From the NCBI RefSeq assembly GCF_900100395.1, contig NZ_FNFB01000006.1, forward strand, positions 186,001 through 250,000: a stretch of 64,000 nucleotides of DNA. Direction: 5' to 3'. This stretch comes from Nonomuraea maritima. GTDB lineage: Bacteria > Actinomycetota > Actinomycetes > Streptosporangiales > Streptosporangiaceae. Below are positions 59,305-64,000 of the stretch, piece after piece. The position numbers and the translations under genes are program-made. Each line of letters starts with the position of its first letter. Position 1 is the first letter of the stretch. The notes beneath the pieces are model-generated. The model made no database searches, was not told the DNA's origin, and saw only the letters and a program-made list of their open reading frames with translations.

Positions 59305-60609
59305 TTGGTGGGCGTGCTTCGACGGATCGCTATGACAGGGCTCCTGCTGGCCGCGCTCACCGCCTGCGGGGGTGGCGGTCCGGTGGTCGAGCGGCCTCCG
59401 AGCGCTCCGAGCAGCCCGTCCGAAGCTGCGGTTGCCCCGGCCGTGCCGACGGAGCCGACTCAGCCCGCGGTGCCCGAGCAGACCCCGGTCGAGCGGGCCC
59501 TGTCCCGGATGAGCGTCGAGGAGAAGGTCGGGCAGCTGTTCATGCCCGTCATCTACGGCACCACGGCCGACAGCGCCTCGGAGGAGAACCAGGCCAGGTA
59601 CGGCGCCCGCACCCCGGCCGAGGTCATCGAGAAGTACCACCTCGGCGGCGTCATCCTGTTCCCGTACAACGTCAAGAGCGTCTCGCAGGTGGTCGGGTTC
59701 ACCAACAGCCTGCAGCGTGCCTCGAAGGTTCCCCTGCTGATCGCCACCGACCAGGAGAACGGCCTGGTGTCGCGCTTCGCCGCCGTGATGTCCACCTTCC
59801 CCGGCGCAGGTGAGATCGGCAAGACGGGCAAGCCGGAGCTGGCGCAGCAGGTGGCCGAGGCGACGGGCAAGGAGCTGCGGGCGCTCGGCGTGAACCTCGA
59901 CTTCGCGCCGGTGGCCGACGTCAACGTCAACCCGCGCAACCCGGTCATCGGCACGCGCGCGTACGGCGACGACCCGACGCTGGTGGCGAAGATGGTCGCG
60001 GCGGCGGTCAAGGGGTTCGACGCGGCGAAGATGGCGGCCACCGCCAAGCACTTCCCCGGACACGGCGACACGACCGTCGACAGCCACACCGGCCTGCCGG
60101 TCATCGGGCACACGAAGGCCGAGTGGGAGCGCATCGACGCGCCGCCGTTCAAGGCCGCCATCAAGGCCGGCGTGGACGCCGTGATGAGCGCCCACATCGT
60201 CTTCCCCAAGCTCGACCGGTCGGGCGACCCGGCGACGCTGTCCAAGACGATCCTGACCGGCCTGCTGCGGGACGAGCTCGGGTTCACCGGCGTCATCTCC
60301 ACCGACGCGCTCAACATGGCCGGCGTGCGCAAGAAGTACGACGACGGCGAGATCGCGGTACGGGCCGTGCTGGCCGGCGCCGACCTGCTGCTCATGCCGA
60401 ACGACCTGCAGAAGGCGCAGCGGGCGGTGCTGGCGGCGGTGAAGTCGGGGCGGATCACCAAGGAGCGCCTCGACCAGTCGGTCACCCGGTTACTGACCCT
60501 GAAGGACCACCGGGGCCTGCTGGCCAAGACGCCCGTGGCCTCGGCCGCGAAGGCGTCGAGCGTGATGCGTCTCCCGGAGCACAGGAAACTGGCCGCGCTC
60601 TTCCGTTAG
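59305..60609 (+). CDS. GH3 family lipoprotein, probable beta-N-acetylglucosaminidase
   Basis: 434 residues. Signal with lipobox LTAC (Cys21), then a Pro/Ser/Ala-rich linker to about residue 65. The GH3 barrel shows ATDQENGLVSRF, FAPVADVNVNPRNPVIGTRAYG, the NagZ-type KHFPGHGDTTVDSHTGLP (from Lys248) and the nucleophile Asp334 in STDALNMAGV. The His/Asp pair in the KHFPGHGD loop is typical of beta-N-acetylglucosaminidases. Placed after the GlcNAc PTS genes, it probably releases GlcNAc from chitin fragments or peptidoglycan outside the cell. Its C-terminus is shorter than two-domain GH3 enzymes. Confidence 0.9.
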   Translation: MVGVLRRIAMTGLLLAALTACGGGGPVVERPPSAPSSPSEAAVAPAVPTEPTQPAVPEQTPVERALSRMSVEEKVGQLFMPVIYGTTADSASEENQARYGARTPAEVIEKYHLGGVILFPYNVKSVSQVVGFTNSLQRASKVPLLIATDQENGLVSRFAAVMSTFPGAGEIGKTGKPELAQQVAEATGKELRALGVNLDFAPVADVNVNPRNPVIGTRAYGDDPTLVAKMVAAAVKGFDAAKMAATAKHFPGHGDTTVDSHTGLPVIGHTKAEWERIDAPPFKAAIKAGVDAVMSAHIVFPKLDRSGDPATLSKTILTGLLRDELGFTGVISTDALNMAGVRKKYDDGEIAVRAVLAGADLLLMPNDLQKAQRAVLAAVKSGRITKERLDQSVTRLLTLKDHRGLLAKTPVASAAKASSVMRLPEHRKLAALFR

Positions 60610-60615
60610 TGCCTG

Positions 60616-60663
60616 CTCAGCGCTCGTCTCAGCGCCCGTCTCAGTGCTCGTCTCAGTGCTCGC
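60616..60663. repeat. four tandem 12-base repeats carrying in-frame stop codons of atpB
   Basis: ctcagcgctcgt, ctcagcgcccgt, ctcagtgctcgt and ctcagtgctcgc run head to tail. On the minus strand each adds a TGA in the atpB frame; the first reached (60653-60655) is the actual stop. Confidence 0.9.
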
Positions 60664-61447
60664 CGCGCAGGCCGCCGGCGATGAACATGGCGGCCAGCAT
60701 GGCGAACAGGAACGCCTGCAGGAACATGATGAACATCTCGAACGCCGTCATGGCGACCGTCATGGTCACCCCGAGGACGCCGAGGCCCGCGCCGAGCACG
60801 GTCAGCCGTTCGAACAGGAACCAGAAGCCGACCGAGCTGAAGAAGGCGACGAGGATGTGGCCGGCGAACATGTTCGCGAAGAGCCGGGTGAAGTGGGTGA
60901 ACAGCGAGGTGAGGAACACCTCGGCGAGGATCAGCGGGGCGTAGAGCCCGTACGCCCAGCCGGGCAGGCCGGGCAGGTGGACGATGCCGCGCAGGTAGCC
61001 GCGCACGCCGTGGTGACGTACGCCGAGGTAGATCTTGACGCCGTACACGGTGACGGCGAGCACGATGGGGAACCCGATGGTCGCGGCCACCGGGTACTGG
61101 ACGAACGGGATGACGCCCATCAGGTTCCAGACGAGCACCGTCAGGAAGATGCTGAGCAGCAGGCCCATCCACCGGTCGGAGTCGGCGCCGAGGTTGGGCC
61201 GGGCGATCTGGTCGCGCACGAAGAAGTAGGCGTACTCGCCGATGCTCTGCCGGCCCTTGGGGATGATCGTCGGTTTGGCGTACGCGGCCCAGCACAGAGC
61301 GATGACCACGACGGAGCTGAGCAGGGCGACGAGGACGGGTTTGGAGAACCATTCCGGTCCGCCGGGGATGATCGGCGCGAACTCGAAGAGTTCGAGGCCG
61401 GGGGCGACCCACTGGTCGGGAGAGGTGATCAGGATCGTCGAACGCAC
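60653..61447 (-). CDS. atpB: isolated F1Fo ATP synthase subunit a
   Basis: 264 residues, five to six membrane helices. The proton-path Arg188 lies in FTRLFANMFAGHILVAFF, and the last helix keeps the conserved Gln (IMFLQAFLFAMLAAMFIAGGL). Other family stretches are PSIGEYAYFF-like (KGRQSIGEYAYFFVRDQI) and NLMGVIPFVQYP. The core is intact, so it could work in a rotor complex. The gene stands alone: no atpE, atpF or F1 genes adjoin it, and both neighbours are unrelated. Probably a second copy beside a normal atp operon elsewhere; that cannot be checked here. Confidence 0.9.
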   Translation of the reverse strand: MRSTILITSPDQWVAPGLELFEFAPIIPGGPEWFSKPVLVALLSSVVVIALCWAAYAKPTIIPKGRQSIGEYAYFFVRDQIARPNLGADSDRWMGLLLSIFLTVLVWNLMGVIPFVQYPVAATIGFPIVLAVTVYGVKIYLGVRHHGVRGYLRGIVHLPGLPGWAYGLYAPLILAEVFLTSLFTHFTRLFANMFAGHILVAFFSSVGFWFLFERLTVLGAGLGVLGVTMTVAMTAFEMFIMFLQAFLFAMLAAMFIAGGLRGEH

Positions 61448-61586
61448 GGCGGTCCCTCCTGGGGCGTTGTCAACGCTGGAACCGCAGCTTACGCAGGCAT
61501 TTCGGACACCCCTTTGCCTGGTATATAGCGGGTATATGGGGATAGGGGAGTCTGGTGGTGTTTCGTGGGGGTTCTACTCTGGGACG

Positions 61587-62234
61587 ATGGTGAAAGGTGT
61601 TCTCATCGACTGGGGCGGGGTGCTGACGACCAGCCTCTCCCACGCCATCTCCCGCTGGATCGCGGCGGACAGGATCGAGGCCGGCCACTACTACACCGTG
61701 ATGCGGGAACTGATCGAGCACGCCTACAAGACCGACGACGGTGAGAGCATCGTCCACGCCCTCGAACGCGGCGAGCTCGACGGCCCGTCGTTCGAGCGCG
61801 ACCTCGCCGCCCGGCTCCGCACCGTCGACGGCGAGCCGCCCGTGCCCGACGGCCTGCTCGACCGCATGTTCGCGGGCTTCGAACGGGTCGACGCCATGTA
61901 CGACATGCTGCGCGACGTACGCGGCCACGGGCTGCGGACGTGCCTGCTGTCCAACTCGTGGTCCAACACCTACCCCCGCGACGGCTGGGACGAGGTCTTC
62001 GACGCGGTCGTGATCTCCGGCGAGGTCGGCATGCGCAAGCCCGAGCCGCGGATCTTCCACCACGCCCTCGACCGGATCGGGCTGCCCGGCGAGGAATGCG
62101 TGTTCATCGACGACATCGAGGCCAACATCGTCGCCGCCCGCGCGCTCGGCATCTCCGGCATCCACCACCGCGACCCGGACACGACCATCACGGAACTCGA
62201 GTCCGTCCTCAGCCTCACGCTGCGCCGGGCATGA
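61587..62234 (+). CDS. HAD-superfamily hydrolase
   Basis: 215 residues from ATG 61587 (GTG 61590 also possible). Motif I is VLIDWGGVLTTSL (Asp nucleophile; the second Asp replaced by Gly, as in the epoxide-hydrolase-like HAD branch). Motif II is LLSNSW, motif III is MRKPEPRIFHHAL and motif IV is VFIDDIEANIVAARALG. A helical cap sits between I and II. Substrate unknown, likely a small phosphorylated or halogenated metabolite. Confidence 0.87.
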   Translation: MVKGVLIDWGGVLTTSLSHAISRWIAADRIEAGHYYTVMRELIEHAYKTDDGESIVHALERGELDGPSFERDLAARLRTVDGEPPVPDGLLDRMFAGFERVDAMYDMLRDVRGHGLRTCLLSNSWSNTYPRDGWDEVFDAVVISGEVGMRKPEPRIFHHALDRIGLPGEECVFIDDIEANIVAARALGISGIHHRDPDTTITELESVLSLTLRRA

Positions 62235-62316
62235 TGGAGCCCTTCCCTGCCGTGACGACGTCTCGTCCCGGCACCACCGGGCCGCAGCCCGGTCCCGCAC
62301 GTACGAAAGGTTCTTC

Positions 62317-62826
62317 ATGCGCGTCTATCTGCCGTGCACGCTCCCGGCGCTCGCCGCGGCCGTCGAGGCGGGCGGGCTGGGCCCCGCCCCGCTGATCGGC
62401 TACGCGGTGACGCCGGCCCTCACCGAGTGGTACGCCTCCGGCGACATCGAGGAGCTCGAATACGTCGCGCTCACCGAGGCGGCCCGCGCCTCCCTGCGGA
62501 TGCTCGCCGCCGACCGCGCCGACGGCGTCGACGCCCCGCCCCGGCGCGTGGTGATCGCCGTCGAGGTGCCGGACCGCTCGGTCATCGTCCGGGCCGAGCT
62601 GGAGGAACGTGCGCGGGTGCAGCTCAGTGACGTGGTGCCGATGACGAAGGTGGCGGCGGTCCACGTCGACGACCTCGACGCCGCCGCCGACGTCGACGCG
62701 GCCCTCGCCGCGCTGCCCGCCGCCGACGAGGGCGACGACGACGCGCGGTTCACGGTGGACGGCGCGGAGGCGCACGAGCTCATGTGGTATGCCACCCAGG
62801 AGATCCCCGACCTGTTGCGGCCCTGA
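62317..62826 (+). CDS. DUF6912-like protein
   Basis: 169 residues beginning MRVYLPCTLPALAAAVEAGGLG, followed by AYAVTPALTEWYASGDIEELEYVALTEAARASLRML-like sequence, then EVPDRSVIV and an acidic stretch before the C-terminal AHELMWYATQEIPDLL. It matches what I recall of the actinobacterial DUF6912 family (function unknown). No catalytic motif, signal or membrane segment. ribosome site gaaagg precedes the ATG. Confidence 0.65.
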   Translation: MRVYLPCTLPALAAAVEAGGLGPAPLIGYAVTPALTEWYASGDIEELEYVALTEAARASLRMLAADRADGVDAPPRRVVIAVEVPDRSVIVRAELEERARVQLSDVVPMTKVAAVHVDDLDAAADVDAALAALPAADEGDDDARFTVDGAEAHELMWYATQEIPDLLRP

Positions 62827-62866
62827 TCGGGAATTGTCGTGCCGGCCCGTTAGGCTTCCCCATGAC

Positions 62867-63496
62867 ATGACAAAGCACATTATTTGGGATTGGAACGGCA
62901 CGCTCTTCCATGACGCGGAGGCCGTGGTCGGAGCCACCAACGAGGTCTTCAAGGCGTACGCGCTGCCCGAGCTGACGCTCGACTCCTTCCGTGCGGTCTA
63001 CACGCGGCCCATCTGGGTCGCCTACGAGCGCCTGCTCGGCCGTCCCCTGGCCGAGGGCGAGTGGGAGCTGCTCGACACCGGGTTCCACGACAACTACTTC
63101 CGGCTGAGCCAGTTGTGCGGGCTCGCCCCCGACGCCGAGGTCGTGCTCTCCGGCTGGGCGGGCACCCACTCGCTGTGCTCCATGGCGCCGCACGTCCAAC
63201 TGGTGCCGCTGGTCGAGTCGTTCGGCATCACCGCCCGCTTCACCCGCGTCGACGGCCTGCTGAACGGCGGCACCGGAGGCGAGAAGGCCGAGCACATGGC
63301 GGCGCACATCGCGGCCATCGACGTCGACCCGGCCGAGGTGCTGGTGATCGGCGACAGCGTCGACGACGGGCTCGCCGCCCGGCACGTGGGCGCTCGCGCC
63401 GTGCTCTACACGGGCGGCATGAGCACGCGCGCCGAGCTGGAGGGCACCGGCCTGCCGGTCGTCGACCGGCTCTCCGACGCCCTCCGGTACGCCTAG
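62867..63496 (+). CDS. HAD-superfamily phosphatase
   Basis: 209 residues from ATG 62867. Motif I is IIWDWNGTLFHD with both aspartates region intact (DWNGT), a helical cap follows, then LSGWAGTHS (motif II-like), GGEKAEHM (Lys) and VLVIGDSVDDGLAARHVGA (motif IV). It looks like a phosphoglycolate phosphatase-like HAD enzyme. Substrate unknown. Neighbouring HAD genes at 61587 and 63574 belong to different branches. Confidence 0.88.
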   Translation: MTKHIIWDWNGTLFHDAEAVVGATNEVFKAYALPELTLDSFRAVYTRPIWVAYERLLGRPLAEGEWELLDTGFHDNYFRLSQLCGLAPDAEVVLSGWAGTHSLCSMAPHVQLVPLVESFGITARFTRVDGLLNGGTGGEKAEHMAAHIAAIDVDPAEVLVIGDSVDDGLAARHVGARAVLYTGGMSTRAELEGTGLPVVDRLSDALRYA

Positions 63497-63573
63497 CATG
63501 CTTGAATCGCACCAGAGGTCGACCCGGGCCCGGTGACGGCCGTACCCTTCCAGGGGATTTCCAGGAGGCTGCC

Positions 63574-64000
63574 ATCAACCGCCTTGTGCTGTGGAACGTC
63601 GACCTGACGCTGGTCGACGTCGCCATCGTGACCAGAGACGCCTACGCCGAGGCGTTCCGCGTCGTGACGGGGCGTCCGCTGGTGAAGCTCGTGGCTCCGC
63701 TGGGCCGTCCCGACTCCGAGATCGTCTTCGAGACGCTCGCCGTCAACGGCATCGTGGCCGAGGACGACCACCTGCCGAAGTTCCTGGCCGCCCTCGCCAC
63801 CGCCTTCGCCGACCGTCGCGGGCGGCTGGCGAAGGAGGGGCGGATGATGCCGGGGGCCAAGGACGCCATGAAGGCGGTCGGCCGGCTCGACGGCGTCGTC
63901 CCGACGGTGCTGACCGGCACCATCAAGAGCAACGCCGTGCACAAGCTCAGGGCGTTCGGGCTCGACAAGTACGTCGACTTCGACCTCGGCGGGTACGGCG
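63574..64000 (+). CDS. HAD-like protein with substituted nucleophile, 3' end missing
   Basis: Open frame to the window edge, at least 142 residues. AGGAGG at 63563-63568 points to ATC 63574 as an unusual start; GTG 63586 is the first ordinary start but is poorly spaced. Motif I reads LVLWNVDLTLVD, with Asn where HAD enzymes have the nucleophilic Asp. The cap sequence TRDAYAEAFRVVTGRPL and GRPDSEIVFETL and the motif II TVLTGTIKSNA remain. As I recall, related actinomycete proteins often carry the same WN-x-D variant, so this may be a family trait and not a mutation. Confidence 0.75.
   Translation, partial: MNRLVLWNVDLTLVDVAIVTRDAYAEAFRVVTGRPLVKLVAPLGRPDSEIVFETLAVNGIVAEDDHLPKFLAALATAFADRRGRLAKEGRMMPGAKDAMKAVGRLDGVVPTVLTGTIKSNAVHKLRAFGLDKYVDFDLGGYG

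Overview
The window is a stretch of high-GC actinobacterial chromosome. It has many GTG starts, a WhiB regulator, coenzyme F420 genes, MtrAB-LpqB, a DasR-type regulator and a chitin-active oxygenase. Gene content and order point to a filamentous, spore-forming actinomycete, probably of the Streptosporangiales (Nonomuraea-like). That placement is inference from content, not from a marker gene search. No rRNA, tRNA, insertion sequence, phage or CRISPR array was seen. Both ends cut through a gene.

Layout. 1-5.8 kb: two paralogous flippase-like membrane proteins around a methyltransferase, a GT4 glycosyltransferase, a sugar-nucleotide pyrophosphorylase and an alkylbase DNA glycosylase. 5.8-11.5 kb: F420 biosynthesis (fbiC, then fbiB and fbiA on the other strand) with a secreted AA10 lytic polysaccharide monooxygenase (LPMO) between them. 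11.7-24.1 kb: a membrane protein with a very long Tyr/Gly/Gln/Pro repeat tail, whiB, a large GT2 glycosyltransferase, a DUF5719-like protein, a zincin-like protein, DUF3499, phosphomannomutase, a Trm112-like protein, a SIS isomerase and a cation diffusion facilitator. 24.1-31.2 kb: a MerR regulator, two different S-adenosylhomocysteine hydrolases, a DUF305 lipoprotein and a tandem pair of secreted LVIVD-repeat proteins. 31.2-38.5 kb: RDD, SpoIIM, DUF58, MoxR, DUF4350, DUF4129 and a polytopic membrane protein. 38.8-51.4 kb: mtrA-mtrB-lpqB, a ComF-like protein, the hibernation factor hpf, a LuxR-type response regulator, a YcaQ/AlkX-like glycosylase, a 1 kb non-coding tract with degenerate repeats, a small membrane protein and secA. 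51.5-60.6 kb: an Rv3235-like protein, a CAP-domain protein and a complete N-acetylglucosamine-type PTS locus (EIIC, DasR-like regulator, SIS sugar-phosphate enzyme, EIIB, EIIA, HPr, EI) followed by a GH3 lipoprotein. 60.6-64 kb: an isolated ATP synthase subunit a and three HAD-type proteins around a DUF6912-like gene.

How it fits together. Much of the first two thirds is conserved actinobacterial housekeeping. As I recall the Mycobacterium tuberculosis map, the genes match the Rv3240c-Rv3264c (secA1, hpf, comF, lpqB, mtrB, mtrA, sahH, SIS, pmm, DUF3499, zincin, whiB2, fbiA, fbiB, manB) and Rv3689-Rv3695 neighbourhoods, reordered. The mannose-activation genes feed GDP-mannose-dependent glycosylation. 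The PTS locus with a strong DasR-like operator would import and phosphorylate GlcNAc and link its use to development.

The most unusual items are the FET-like repeat tail of the 11.7 kb gene, the lone atpB with its in-frame repeat of stop codons, the paired SAH hydrolases, the duplicated LVIVD genes beside DUF305, stacked tiny ORFs before hpf, and the repeat array at 47.2-47.6 kb.
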